Assembly: GCF_025143365.1 (NCBI RefSeq) | Contig: NZ_JALXPE010000003.1 | Coordinates: 30,826 to 94,825, forward strand | Length of the DNA stretch: 64,000 nucleotides | Direction of reading: 5' to 3' | From: Microbacterium sp. p3-SID336 | Lineage (GTDB): Bacteria > Actinomycetota > Actinomycetes > Actinomycetales > Microbacteriaceae | Shown here: positions 25,897 through 34,152 of the stretch, piece after piece | Layout of the letters: every line of letters starts with the position of its first letter | Numbering within the stretch: position 1 is the stretch's first letter | Program-made: the position numbers and the translations under genes | The notes under the pieces: model-generated | Told to the model about the DNA's origin: nothing | Database searches by the model: none | What the model saw: only the letters and a program-made list of their open reading frames with translations

Positions 25897-27375
25897 GTGA
25901 GCCGAAATCCATCCTCCGCGGTGAGCCGCCTGCGCCGGTTCGGGCGCACCGCCGGCGCGACCGCGCTCGCCGCCTTCATCGCCGTCGGCGCTCTCCTCGT
26001 CGGGGCGGCGCCCGCGTCCGCCGAGGGCGAGACCTATGTGATCGGCACCGACACCACCTTCGCGCCGTTCGAGTTCACGAACGAGAGCGGCGACCTGGTC
26101 GGCATCGACATGGACCTGCTGCGTGCGATCGCCGAGGATCAGGGCTTCGAGGTGGAGATCCGCCAGCTGGGCTTCGACGCCGCCGTCCAGGCTCTCCAGT
26201 CGAACCAGGTCGACGCGGTCATGGCCGGCATGTCCATCACCGACGAGCGCAAGCAGACGTTCGACTTCAGCGACCCGTACTTCACCAGCGGTGTGCAGCT
26301 CGGCGTGCTCGAGTCCAGCGACATCGAGTCCCTCGACGACCTCGACGGCAAGACCGTGGCGGTGAAGACCGGCACCCAGGGCCAGACCTTCGCCGAGGAG
26401 AACCAGGAGGAGTACGGCTTCCGCATCACCCCGTACCAGGACACCACGGACATGGTGGACGCGGTCAAGGCCGGGCAGGCCGTCGGGTACTTCGAGGACT
26501 TCCCCGTCCTCGCCTACGGCATCCAGCAGGGCTCGGGCTTCCGTCTCGTCGGAGACCCCGCGCTCGGCGGCGAGTACGGCTTCGCGGTGAACAAGGGCCA
26601 GAACGGCGAGCTCCTGGAGATGTTCAACGCCGGGCTCGCCAATCTGCAGGACTCCGGCGAGTACGAGGAGATCGTCGACACCTACCTCGCCGCGGGCGAC
26701 GACGCCGGTGAGGCGCAGCCCACCGACATCATCTCGGTCGCGGTGAAGTACTGGCCCGCCCTCATGCAGGGTCTCTGGCTCACGATCCTTGCGACGATCG
26801 TCGCGGTGGTCGCGGCCTTCATCCTCGGCGTCATCTTCGGCTTCGGGCGGATCTCGAAGTTCGCGCCGTTCCGCTGGATCGCGACCGCCTACGTGTACGT
26901 CTTCCGCGGAACGCCGATCCTGATCCAGGCCTTCTTCGTGTTCTTCGCCATCCCGCAGCTGATCCCCGACCTCAAGTTCGACCCGTTCGTGGCCGGAGCG
27001 ATCACGCTGTCGCTGAACACCGGCGCCTACATGACGGAGATCATCCGCGGCGGCATCCAGGCGGTCGACCCCGGCCAGGCGGAGGCGTCGCGCTCGCTCG
27101 GCCTGAGCCACTGGAAGACGATGCGGAAGGTCGTGCTGCCGCAGGCGTTCCGGATCATGATCCCGTCGTTCGTGAACCAGGGCATCATCACGCTGAAGGA
27201 CACCTCGCTCATCAGCGTCATCGGTCTCGCCGAGCTGACCTTCGTCTCGCGCCAGATCATCGCCTCGACGTATCTCTCGGCACAGGTGCTGACGATCGTC
27301 GCCATCATCTACTTCGTCGTGATCACGCTGCTGACGCTGCTCGCGAACCGCCTCGAGAGGAAGGCCAACGCATGA
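25897..27375 (+). CDS. Amino-acid ABC transporter: binding protein fused to permease
   Basis: 492-residue protein combining two functions. Residues 1-43 are a signal peptide ending PASAEG. Residues 44-270 are a family 3 solute-binding domain ([39 protein letters not shown]). Residues about 283-490 are a polar amino-acid permease of the HisM/GlnP type ([46 protein letters not shown]). The layout resembles GlnP of lactic-acid bacteria with a single binding domain. The ATPase gene follows with a 4-bp overlap. The ligand is likely glutamine or another polar amino acid. The GTG start at 25897 follows GAGGAG with a long spacing of about 8 nt. Confidence 0.92.
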   Translation: MSRNPSSAVSRLRRFGRTAGATALAAFIAVGALLVGAAPASAEGETYVIGTDTTFAPFEFTNESGDLVGIDMDLLRAIAEDQGFEVEIRQLGFDAAVQALQSNQVDAVMAGMSITDERKQTFDFSDPYFTSGVQLGVLESSDIESLDDLDGKTVAVKTGTQGQTFAEENQEEYGFRITPYQDTTDMVDAVKAGQAVGYFEDFPVLAYGIQQGSGFRLVGDPALGGEYGFAVNKGQNGELLEMFNAGLANLQDSGEYEEIVDTYLAAGDDAGEAQPTDIISVAVKYWPALMQGLWLTILATIVAVVAAFILGVIFGFGRISKFAPFRWIATAYVYVFRGTPILIQAFFVFFAIPQLIPDLKFDPFVAGAITLSLNTGAYMTEIIRGGIQAVDPGQAEASRSLGLSHWKTMRKVVLPQAFRIMIPSFVNQGIITLKDTSLISVIGLAELTFVSRQIIASTYLSAQVLTIVAIIYFVVITLLTLLANRLERKANA

Positions 27376-28100
27376 GCAAGATCGAGGTCAGGGACCTGCA
27401 CAAGTCCTTCGGCGACAACGAGGTGCTCCAGGGCATCGACCTCACGGTCGCGGACGGCGAGGTCGTCGCCGTCATCGGCCCCTCCGGCTCCGGCAAGTCG
27501 ACGCTGCTGCGCTGCCTCAACAAGCTGGAGGAGCCCACCTCGGGCCATGTCATCGTCGACGGCGTCGACCTCACCGACAAGAGCGTGAAGCTCGACGAGG
27601 TGCGCCAGCGCATCGGCATGGTGTTCCAGCACTTCAACCTGTTCCCGCACATGACCGTGCTGGAGAACATCACGCTGGCTCCCGTCGAGCTGGGGCGCAT
27701 GACCAAGGCGCAGGCGCGCGAGCGGGCGCTCGCCCTGCTGGAGCGGGTGGGGCTGCAGGAGAAGGCCGATGCCAAGCCCGCATCGCTCTCGGGCGGGCAG
27801 AAGCAGCGCGTCGCGATCGCCCGCGCGCTCGCCATGGACCCCGAGATCATGCTGTTCGACGAGGCCACGAGCGCCCTCGACCCCGAGATGGTCGGCGAGG
27901 TGCTCCAGGTGATCCGCGACCTCGCCGAGGGCGGCATGACCATGGTGCTGGTGACGCATGAGATGGGCTTCGCCCGCGAGGTCTCCGACCGCACGGTGTT
28001 CATGGACGGCGGCGTGGTCGTCGAGGAGGCGGCGCCCGCCGAGCTGTTCGGCGCCCCCAAGAACGAGCGCCTGCAGGACTTCCTGTCGAAGGTGCTCTGA
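27372..28100 (+). CDS. Polar amino-acid ABC transporter ATPase (GlnQ-like)
   Basis: 242-residue ATPase partner of the preceding fused binding protein-permease. Walker A is GPSGSGKST (about residue 38), the Q-loop is [15 protein letters not shown], the signature is [15 protein letters not shown], Walker B is [12 protein letters not shown] and the H-loop is LVTHEMGFA. These sequences are diagnostic of the polar amino-acid uptake group. It overlaps the previous gene by 4 bp and ends the operon; a hairpin follows at 28160. Confidence 0.96.
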   Translation: MSKIEVRDLHKSFGDNEVLQGIDLTVADGEVVAVIGPSGSGKSTLLRCLNKLEEPTSGHVIVDGVDLTDKSVKLDEVRQRIGMVFQHFNLFPHMTVLENITLAPVELGRMTKAQARERALALLERVGLQEKADAKPASLSGGQKQRVAIARALAMDPEIMLFDEATSALDPEMVGEVLQVIRDLAEGGMTMVLVTHEMGFAREVSDRTVFMDGGVVVEEAAPAELFGAPKNERLQDFLSKVL

Positions 28101-28159
28101 CCTCGACGACGCTCTGAGGTCGGGATGCGTCGACGCGGCAGACGCTCCTCTGCATCTCA

Positions 28160-28196
28160 CGAAGACCCACCTCCCTCGCCGGACGGTGGGTCTTCG
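28160..28196 (+). terminator. Hairpin after the amino-acid ABC operon
   Basis: CGAAGACCCACC and GGTGGGTCTTCG form a perfect 12-bp stem with a 13-nt loop, 60 bp after the ATPase stop. There is no U-run, as is common for actinobacterial terminators. A small palindrome CGTGTTACACG at 28221-28231 lies just beyond and may belong to the promoter of the next gene. Confidence 0.7.
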
Positions 28197-28254
28197 AGCG
28201 TTGGCGATCATCTTGAGTAGCGTGTTACACGTCACAATGACTGAAGGAGATCAC

Positions 28255-29571
28255 ATGCACCGTCCGAACCCCGCTCGTCCGCTTCGCGCCCTCGCCGCCT
28301 CCGCCCTCGTCGTCGGAGCCATCGCGCTCGGAGCGTGCTCTCCTCCGGCGTCCTCGCCCTCGCCGTCCGCCACCGACTCCTCGCCGGCGAAACCCAATGC
28401 CGAGGAGCAGCGTGTCGCTGCGGCCGCGACGAAGAAGGTGGCGGCGGCGCAGATCGCGGTCTCCGGGCTCGCCGAGATCGTCGACGGATTCCGCGCGGCG
28501 CTGAAGGGAGAGAAGCCGGACACGGTCGTCGAGACGGCGACGAAGGCGGGCACGGACCTGTGGGCCCGCGCGGTGGCCACCGCCCAGGGCACCATCGCCG
28601 AGCTCCCGGCGGCGAAGGACGAGGACCGCGGTCTGTACTGGGCCCGGCTCACCATGCGCGTGGCTCTCGAGGACTGGGCCGGCGGGCATGGCGACCGCGG
28701 GGCCCGACTGGCCGATGCCGTCGACGCCCTGGAGTACGCTTCCCGCGGCTACGGCGACGCCACCTTCACCGCGGACGGTGCCCGCCATGTGATGCTGAGC
28801 GGCTTCGACCCGTTCGGCGACTGGAAGAAGGAGCCCTTCCTCAGCAACCCCTCCGGAGCGATCGCGCTGCACCTCGACGGTCGCACGATCGACACCCCGC
28901 AGGGGCCGGTCGTGTTCCAAGCCGTGATGCTCCCCGTGAGCTGGGCGGAGTTCGACCGCGGCGTGGTGGAGCGCGCATACGCGCCCGTGCTGGCCCCGGG
29001 CGATGCCGACGCGGATGTCGTCGCGACGATCAGCCAGGGCGTCTACCCCGAATTCTCGATCGAGCAGTGGGCGGGGGCGTTCCGCGACGGGGCGCCCGAC
29101 AACCGTGGCGAGGGCGCTCCCGAGGGATTCCGCGAAGAGGTGCCGGCGGCGACGGGCTTCCCGCAACCGCCCAAGACGCTGCAGTTCATCGAGACCACGC
29201 TGCCGTACGAGGCGATGATCGCCGCGGGGACCACTCCGTCCGCCGTGAAGCTCAACCCGATCGCCTGCACCTCGAAGACCGAGGCGCGAGGCGATGACGA
29301 CACGACGTGCGACATCGTGCCCCCGGCGCCGGATGCGCTCGCAGCCAGCGGCAGCGGAGGTGCCTACCTCTCGAACGAGAGCATGTACCGCGCCAACCGC
29401 CTTCGCATCGGCCTCGGGCGCGACGATGTGCGCGGCGGGCACCTGCACACGCCGGTGCCGGATTACACGGGCGTCGACGACACGGGGCGCGGAGAGGCGT
29501 TCGAGGCGCAGCGTCATGCAGTGGTCGATCAAGCGCAGGCGCTGCTTCTGGCCGCGGCGACCGCGGGCTGA
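28255..29571 (+). CDS. Lipoprotein with pyroglutamyl-peptidase-like (C15) domain, Cys replaced by Ser
   Basis: 438-residue exported lipoprotein: signal AIALGACSPP with a lipobox Cys near residue 26, then a Ser/Pro linker, a helical segment, and from about residue 175 a peptidase C15-like fold. Visible C15 landmarks are VMLSGFDPFGDW (substrate loop), SIEQWAG with the catalytic Glu at 270, DGAPDNRG, and GGHLHTP with the catalytic His at 398. The catalytic Cys position, normally in a Y-x-C-N motif, reads GAYLSNESMYR, so Ser373 stands in its place. The domain also contains an insertion with two Cys (CTSKTEARGDDDTTC) that could form a disulfide. Classical enzymes are cytoplasmic and about 200-215 residues. 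Either a serine variant or a non-catalytic binding protein. AAGGAG precedes the ATG. Confidence 0.82.
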   Translation: MHRPNPARPLRALAASALVVGAIALGACSPPASSPSPSATDSSPAKPNAEEQRVAAAATKKVAAAQIAVSGLAEIVDGFRAALKGEKPDTVVETATKAGTDLWARAVATAQGTIAELPAAKDEDRGLYWARLTMRVALEDWAGGHGDRGARLADAVDALEYASRGYGDATFTADGARHVMLSGFDPFGDWKKEPFLSNPSGAIALHLDGRTIDTPQGPVVFQAVMLPVSWAEFDRGVVERAYAPVLAPGDADADVVATISQGVYPEFSIEQWAGAFRDGAPDNRGEGAPEGFREEVPAATGFPQPPKTLQFIETTLPYEAMIAAGTTPSAVKLNPIACTSKTEARGDDDTTCDIVPPAPDALAASGSGGAYLSNESMYRANRLRIGLGRDDVRGGHLHTPVPDYTGVDDTGRGEAFEAQRHAVVDQAQALLLAAATAG

Positions 29572-29610
29572 GGTCGGCTCACCCTCGGGCGGCGGTCGCC
29601 CGGGTCGAGG

Positions 29611-29636
29611 AGGCCGGCGGGGCCGGGGGCCGGCCT
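29611..29636. terminator. Possible bidirectional hairpin between converging genes
   Basis: AGGCCGGC and GCCGGCCT form an 8-bp stem with a 10-nt G-rich loop between the lipoprotein gene and purD. It overlaps the first bases of the purD stop codon, so it could end transcription from either side. No U-run. Confidence 0.4.
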
Positions 29637-30912
29637 ACTCGGCGACCTGCGCGGCGATGTCCGTGCGGAAGTGCGCGCCGTCGAGGCGGATGCGGCCGAT
29701 CGCGTCGTACGCACGGTCGCGGGCCGTCCGGAAGTCGGGTGCCACCGCGACCACGTTCAGCACACGGCCGCCCGTCGCGATGAGGGAGCCCCCGGGGGCG
29801 TCAGGGCTCGCGGTCGCCGCGTGCACCAGCCGCACACCCTCGACGGCAGCCGCGTCGTCCAGACCCTCGATCGGGCGACCCGTCTGCGGCGCCTCGGGGT
29901 AGCCCTCGCTGGCCAGCACCACCGTGATGGCCACGTCGTCGCGGAACACCGGCTCCGGCTGGTCCTCCAGGGTGCCGGAGGCGGCCGCGAACAGCAGCTG
30001 CGACAGCGGGGTCGACAGCCGCGGCAGCACGACCTGGGTCTCCGGGTCGCCGAAGCGCGCGTTGAACTCGATCACCCGCACGCCGTGCGGGGTGAGGATG
30101 AGCCCGGCATAGAGCAGCCCGATGAAGGGGGTGCCCTCGGCGTCCAGCTGCCGGATCACGGGAAGCGCCACGTCGCGGGTGACCTCGGCGACGAACTCCT
30201 GCTCGCTGCCGAACTGCTCCGCGAGCCAGGGCAGCGGCGAATACGCCCCCATGCCGCCCGTGTTGGGCCCGGCATCGCCGTCGAGGGCACGCTTGAAGTC
30301 CTGGGCAGGGCTGAGCGCGCGCACGGTGTCGCCGTCGCTCAGGAAGAACAGCGAGACCTCCGGACCGGAGAGGAACTCCTCCACGAGCACGGGGCCGGCG
30401 GGCAGATACTGCTCCGCGTGCGCGAGCGCGGCCGCCCGGTCGGCGGTCACGATGACGCCCTTGCCCGCGGCGAGACCGTCGGCCTTGACGACGTAGGGTG
30501 CGCCGAGCTCGTCGAACGCCGCCTCGGCCTCCGCGCTGCTCGCGGCGCGCACGGCGCGACCGGTCGGCACGCCCGCGGCGTCCATGACCCGCTTGGCGAA
30601 CGACTTGGAGCCCTCCAGCTGCGCGGCGGCGCGGCCGGGGCCGAACACGGGGATGCCGCGGGCGCGCAGCTCGTCGGCCACACCGGCGACCAGGGGGGCC
30701 TCGGGGCCGATCACGACCAGGTCGATGGCGTGCTCGTTGGCGAACGCCGTGACCGCGGCTCCGTCGAGCGGGTCCACCGACACGGGGGTCGCATCCTGGG
30801 CGATGCCGGCGTTGCCGGGCGCCACGAAGATGTCGTGGCCCGCCTCCTCCGCTCGGAGGGCGAGGATGATCGCGTGCTCACGGGCACCGGAACCGAGGAC
30901 GAGGATCTTCAC
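29635..30912 (-). CDS. purD: Phosphoribosylamine-glycine ligase (GAR synthetase)
   Basis: Second step of purine synthesis, joining glycine to phosphoribosylamine with ATP. The 425-residue ATP-grasp enzyme starts KILVLGSGAREHAI and has FGPGRAAAQLEGSKSFAK near residue 90, YVVKADGLAAGKGV near 135, NTGGMGAYSP near 220 and EFNARFGDPETQVVLPRL near 280, all standard for PurD. The GTG start at 30912 has TAGGCT exactly 6 nt upstream, the same arrangement as purM, so the transcript is probably leaderless. The palindromic element copy B lies about 50 bp upstream. Confidence 0.96.
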   Translation of the reverse strand: MKILVLGSGAREHAIILALRAEEAGHDIFVAPGNAGIAQDATPVSVDPLDGAAVTAFANEHAIDLVVIGPEAPLVAGVADELRARGIPVFGPGRAAAQLEGSKSFAKRVMDAAGVPTGRAVRAASSAEAEAAFDELGAPYVVKADGLAAGKGVIVTADRAAALAHAEQYLPAGPVLVEEFLSGPEVSLFFLSDGDTVRALSPAQDFKRALDGDAGPNTGGMGAYSPLPWLAEQFGSEQEFVAEVTRDVALPVIRQLDAEGTPFIGLLYAGLILTPHGVRVIEFNARFGDPETQVVLPRLSTPLSQLLFAAASGTLEDQPEPVFRDDVAITVVLASEGYPEAPQTGRPIEGLDDAAAVEGVRLVHAATASPDAPGGSLIATGGRVLNVVAVAPDFRTARDRAYDAIGRIRLDGAHFRTDIAAQVAE

Positions 30913-30959
30913 CCGTCCAGCCTATCGAGGCGCTCCGGCCGGATTTCAGCCTGCCGGGC

Positions 30960-31046
30960 GTTCACAACTCAGGAGTGATGCGTGAGACGCGGGCGTTCTG
31001 ACGGCGCGTCGCGTCGGGTCGGCCCCGATTCTCCTGAGTTGTGTAC
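30960..31046. repeat. 87-bp palindromic intergenic element, copy B
   Basis: The ends are GTTCACAACTCAGGAG (30960-30975) and CTCCTGAGTTGTGTAC (31031-31046), a 16-bp inverted repeat with one mismatch. The same termini bound the 86-bp element at 5935-6020. It lies between purD (promoter side) and the 3' end of the NUDIX gene. The interior is not conserved apart from a short GAA-CGGGG stretch next to one end. Confidence 0.8.
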
Positions 31047-31054
31047 GCCGGGGC

Positions 31055-31729
31055 TCAGAGCTCGATCGGGCGCTCGTCCGTCTCGTCCCACGGCACCGTC
31101 CACCCGGCGGCGTCGAACAGGGCGTCCAGCACCATGGCCGTGAAGCCCCACACGATCGTGCCGTCGACGTCGAACGCCGGGCCGCGGAACGTGCGCCCCA
31201 GGCGCGACAGCGTCGAGGTGAACCGGATGTCGGGGTCGAGGAGCTGTGCGACGGGGACGCGGAACACCTCCACGGTCTCGGCGTGATCGACGGCGACCAC
31301 CCGCGACGGCGACTGCCACCACGCGAGCACGGGCGTGACCAGATGGTTGCTCGCGGCGAGGGGGATCACGGGAAGCGTGGCCAGCACCTCCACGCCGGTG
31401 GGGTCGAGTCCTGTCTCCTCCTGCGCCTCGCGGAGCGCGGTGGCCACGGCATCCGCATCGCCCTGGTCCACGCGGCCGCCCGGGAACGACACCTGCCCGG
31501 GGTGGGAGGAGAGCGTCGGGGCGCGGCGCTGGAGCAGCACGTCGAGGTCCCGCGCGACGGCCGCGTCCGGCGTGGTGGCGGGAATGCGGTCGAGCACGCC
31601 GAACAGGATGAGCACGGCGGCGTCGTGGGCGCTCTGCGGGTCGGCGAGCGGCGGGATCGGCACGCCCCAGGAGTGGTCGGCCACAGCGGCGAGCAGCTCG
31701 GCGCGGGCGCCCTGGGGATGCATGCTCAT
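31055..31729 (-). CDS. NUDIX hydrolase, probable CoA diphosphatase
   Basis: 224-residue pyrophosphohydrolase. The motif LSSHPGQVSFPGGRVDQGD followed by REAQEETGL (about residues 78-107) joins the CoA-diphosphatase family signature (HxGQVxFPGG) to the NUDIX box. One box position that is usually Glu is Asp (QGDAD). The enzyme would split CoA into phosphopantetheine and adenosine 3',5'-bisphosphate; broader nucleotide clearance is possible. The start at 31729 is supported by TAAGCT 7 nt upstream (leaderless); a second ATG at 31723 is possible. It is divergent from the sterol-carrier-like gene. Confidence 0.9.
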   Translation of the reverse strand: MSMHPQGARAELLAAVADHSWGVPIPPLADPQSAHDAAVLILFGVLDRIPATTPDAAVARDLDVLLQRRAPTLSSHPGQVSFPGGRVDQGDADAVATALREAQEETGLDPTGVEVLATLPVIPLAASNHLVTPVLAWWQSPSRVVAVDHAETVEVFRVPVAQLLDPDIRFTSTLSRLGRTFRGPAFDVDGTIVWGFTAMVLDALFDAAGWTVPWDETDERPIEL

Positions 31730-31736
31730 GCGTTCG

Positions 31737-31777
31737 AGCTTAGGCCGCTGACGTGCGCGGGGCCCCGGTTCTAGGGT
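31737..31777. promoter_or_regulatory. Back-to-back -10 boxes of two divergent leaderless genes
   Basis: On the minus strand TAAGCT (31742-31737) precedes the NUDIX ATG by 7 nt. On the plus strand TAGGGT (31772-31777) precedes the ATG at 31784 by 6 nt. The whole intergenic gap is only 54 bp, so the two promoters overlap in their upstream regions. Confidence 0.5.
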
Positions 31778-31783
31778 GGAGGC

Positions 31784-32152
31784 ATGGCGAGGAAGATCGA
31801 CATCATCGACGGTCGGGCGGCGCTCGACGCCGTGCGGGCCGCCGAGGCCGCGGGCGCGAAGCCGCAGCGCACGGAGCTCGCCACCGCCGTGCGGTACCTG
31901 CTGCAGCTGCTCGACGAGAAGGCGCCGGGCAACAGCGTCGAGGTGCGGGTGCCGCCGTTCGGCGCGGTGCAGGTGATCCAGGGGCCCCGGCACACCCGGG
32001 GCACTCCGCCCAACGTGGTGGAGATGGACGCGGCGACCTGGATCGCGGTGGCCACGGGCGCCGAGGCCTGGGCGGACGCGGAGTCCGCGGGGCGCATCCA
32101 CGCCTCGGGCACCAGGGCCGACCTCACCGCGGTGCTGCCGCTGCGCCCCTGA
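31784..32152 (+). CDS. Sterol-carrier-like (SCP_3) protein
   Basis: 122-residue protein of the bacterial SCP family (sterol carrier family protein), common next to purine genes in Actinobacteria. Recognisable features are the N-terminal helix RAALDAVRAAEAAGAKPQRT, the strands VEVRVPPFGAVQVIQGPRHTRG and the closing VEMDAATWIAVATGAEAWAD, ending LTAVLPLRP. It may bind a hydrophobic ligand; no function is established. The start is leaderless or uses GGAGG, which overlaps the spacer. Confidence 0.82.
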   Translation: MARKIDIIDGRAALDAVRAAEAAGAKPQRTELATAVRYLLQLLDEKAPGNSVEVRVPPFGAVQVIQGPRHTRGTPPNVVEMDAATWIAVATGAEAWADAESAGRIHASGTRADLTAVLPLRP

Positions 32153-32263
32153 GCGCGCGCACGGACGCCCCTCGTCTTCCGGCTGCGGCCTCTGCGGGCC
32201 TGAGCGCGCCCGCAGACGCCCCTCGTCTTCCGGCTGCTGCCGCTGCGGGCCTGAGCGAGCCCG
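32138..32263. repeat. 51-bp tandem repeat, about 2.4 copies
   Basis: Segments starting CCTGAGCG at 32148, 32199 and 32250 repeat with a 51-bp period. Shared cores are GACGCCCCTCGTCTTCCGGC and GCTGCGGGCCTGAGCG. The first copy includes the stop codon of the sterol-carrier-like gene, so the array arose by duplication of its 3' end. The period is a multiple of three, but the array lies outside the reading frame's end. Confidence 0.75.
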
Positions 32264-32356
32264 CGGTAGGCCGCTCGGTCGCTGCGGCTGGGCCTCGCGC
32301 CGAGCAGGCACGCGGACGCGGTCCCCGGTTCTGCTGCTGCGCGCCTCGCGCACACG

Positions 32357-32392
32357 GAAGGCCGCCCGGTCGCTGCCGATCGGGCGGCCTTC
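32357..32392. terminator. Hairpin between converging genes
   Basis: GAAGGCCGCCCG and CGGGCGGCCTTC make a perfect 12-bp stem with a 12-nt loop, 16 bp beyond the stop of the BtpA-family gene (minus strand). It probably terminates transcription of that gene and perhaps of the sterol-carrier-like gene from the other side. Confidence 0.75.
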
Positions 32393-32408
32393 GACGTGAG
32401 AGCGGGCG

Positions 32409-33227
32409 TCAGGCGAGCTGCGAGCGGAACGCCTTCGCCGCGCCCATCAGCTCCTCGACCCTGGCGCGGTCGGCCCGGTTCTCGAACCGGCCGTCCTGCT
32501 TGAAGTAGGTGCCGACCACGGCGCCGTCGGCCACCGCGAGCTGATCGGCGACGTTCGACGCCCGCACTCCGGTGTTGACGAAAACGGGCACGTCCCCGGC
32601 GTTCTCCTTCACGATCGCGAGCGACTGCGTGTCGGTGGGCGCCCCGGCGGTGAGGCCGGACACGCACAGCGCGTCCGGCTGCGTGGCGAACACGGTGGAC
32701 CGTGCGATCGAGCCCAGGTCCCGCTCGGCGAGGTAGGCGGCCGACTCCGGGACGATGTTGAACAGCAGCTTCACGCCGGCTGCGCCGATGCGGTGCCGGT
32801 GCCGGGCGACCTCGCCCACGTTGGTGTTCCACAGGCCGAAGTCGCTGGCGTAGACGCCGGTGAAGATCTCGCGCACGAAGGCGGCGTCGGTCGCGGTGGC
32901 CAGGTCGATGGAGGCGCGGCCGTCCCACAGCACGTTCACGCCGTACGGGACGGCGAGGTCGGACTGCAGCTCGCCGATGATGCGAGCCATCGCGATCGCC
33001 GTGATCGGCTCGGTCTTCGTGAGATAGGGGAGGCTGAACTCGTTGGAGATGAGCACGGCGTCCACCCCGCCGCTCTGCAGCGCGTCCAGCTCGCTCTTGG
33101 CGCGGTCCACGATCGCCGCGACGCCGGCGGCGGTGTCGTAGCCGGGGTCGCCGGGGAGCGGGGCCAGGTGCAGCATCGCCACGATCGGCTTCTGCGTGCC
33201 GAACACCTCCGGGAGCCAGTTGGGCAT
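32409..33227 (-). CDS. BtpA/SgcQ-family TIM-barrel protein
   Basis: 272-residue cytoplasmic protein of the BtpA family (BtpA of cyanobacteria, SgcQ of E. coli), predicted to be a phosphate-binding TIM barrel. Motifs include VAMLHLAPLPGDPGY (residues 16-30), GGVDAVLISNEFSLPY, PYGVNVLWDG, ASDFGLWNTNVGE and the C-terminal phosphate-site-like VFVNTGVRASNV and DGAVVGTYFKQDG. No enzymatic activity is known to me for the family, though SgcQ lies in a sugar operon. It is divergent from the DeoR gene with shared operator-like sequences between them, and so probably belongs to the same regulon as the downstream ABC importer. Confidence 0.88.
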   Translation of the reverse strand: MPNWLPEVFGTQKPIVAMLHLAPLPGDPGYDTAAGVAAIVDRAKSELDALQSGGVDAVLISNEFSLPYLTKTEPITAIAMARIIGELQSDLAVPYGVNVLWDGRASIDLATATDAAFVREIFTGVYASDFGLWNTNVGEVARHRHRIGAAGVKLLFNIVPESAAYLAERDLGSIARSTVFATQPDALCVSGLTAGAPTDTQSLAIVKENAGDVPVFVNTGVRASNVADQLAVADGAVVGTYFKQDGRFENRADRARVEELMGAAKAFRSQLA

Positions 33228-33263
33228 GTCTTCCTCGTTTCTTCGGAATGGATCACAGTGAGT

Positions 33264-33308
33264 GTGAAAGATTCACGAAGAGCAAAGCATAAGTAACTCA
33301 TTCACACA
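33264..33308. promoter_or_regulatory. Probable DeoR operators between divergent genes
   Basis: GTGAAAGATTCAC (33264-33276) is an inverted repeat of GTGAA, and a third copy of the half-site appears as TTCACAC near 33301. Repeated TGTGAA half-sites are usual for DeoR-family repressors. The region is AT-richer than its surroundings and lies between the BtpA-family gene and the DeoR gene. A TAGGGT -10 for the latter is near 33320. Confidence 0.55.
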
Positions 33309-33350
33309 AGGTTGTCGCCTAGGGTGGAGCTGCCACACGAGGAGGTAGGG

Positions 33351-34124
33351 ATGGAAGCCCACGAGCGCCGCGCGTTGATCGAGCAACGGGTGCTCTCCGA
33401 CGGCGAGGCCGAGTTCAAGGCCCTCGCGCTGGAGTTCGACGTCTCGGAGATGACGATCCGCCGCGACCTGGAGCTGCTGGAGGAGCGCGGGAGCGTGCGC
33501 CGCGTGACCGGCGGTGTGATCGCCGCGCACGGCACCGCCGTCGAGCCGGGGTTCAACTCGCGCGCCCTGATGGGGGCGCGCGAGAAGATCAACATCGCCG
33601 CCGCGGCCGTCGCGCACCTCAACCACGGCGAGACCGTGGTGCTCGACAGCGGCAGCACGGCGCTCGCCGTGGCCCGCGCGATCGTCGGCAAGGGTCTCGG
33701 ACTGACCGTGGTCACGCCGAGCATCCTGGTCGCGCTGGAGCTGCACGACGAGCCGAACACCACGATCCTCGTGACCGGAGGGCGGGTCCGGCCCGGCGAG
33801 CTCAGCCTGGTCGGCGCCGAGTCGATCGAGGCCTTCCGGCGCTACAACTGCGACGTGTACGTGATGGGCGTCTCCGGCGTCGACGGCAAGCGCGGGCTCT
33901 CCGACTACAGCAACGAGGAGGGCGCCGTGAAGCGCGCGGCGATCGAGGCCTGCGACCGGGTGATCGTCGTCGCCGACGCCTCGAAGCTCGGCCGCGTCCA
34001 TCTCACGAACGTGGCGGGGCCCGGCGAGGTCGACCTGCTGGTCACGGACGGCGCGGTGGACCATCCGGCCCTCGCGGGGCTGCGGGCCGCCGGCGTGCAG
34101 ATCGAGGCCGTTCCCGCGCTCTGA
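33351..34124 (+). CDS. DeoR-family transcriptional regulator
   Basis: 257-residue repressor. The DeoR helix-turn-helix is at residues 5-58 (ERRALIEQRVLSDGEAEFKA, FDVSEMTIRRDLELLEERG, VRRVTGGV). The C-terminal sensor domain resembles ribose-5-phosphate isomerase, with DSGSTALAVARAI and the GVDGKRGLSDYSNEEGAVKR ligand loop, which in this family binds a sugar phosphate made by the pathway. GGAGG precedes the ATG at 33351. It sits between the BtpA-family gene and the transporter operon and is the obvious local regulator. Confidence 0.93.
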   Translation: MEAHERRALIEQRVLSDGEAEFKALALEFDVSEMTIRRDLELLEERGSVRRVTGGVIAAHGTAVEPGFNSRALMGAREKINIAAAAVAHLNHGETVVLDSGSTALAVARAIVGKGLGLTVVTPSILVALELHDEPNTTILVTGGRVRPGELSLVGAESIEAFRRYNCDVYVMGVSGVDGKRGLSDYSNEEGAVKRAAIEACDRVIVVADASKLGRVHLTNVAGPGEVDLLVTDGAVDHPALAGLRAAGVQIEAVPAL

Positions 34125-34152
34125 CGGGGACGGGGTGCGGGCGGGATGCGGC

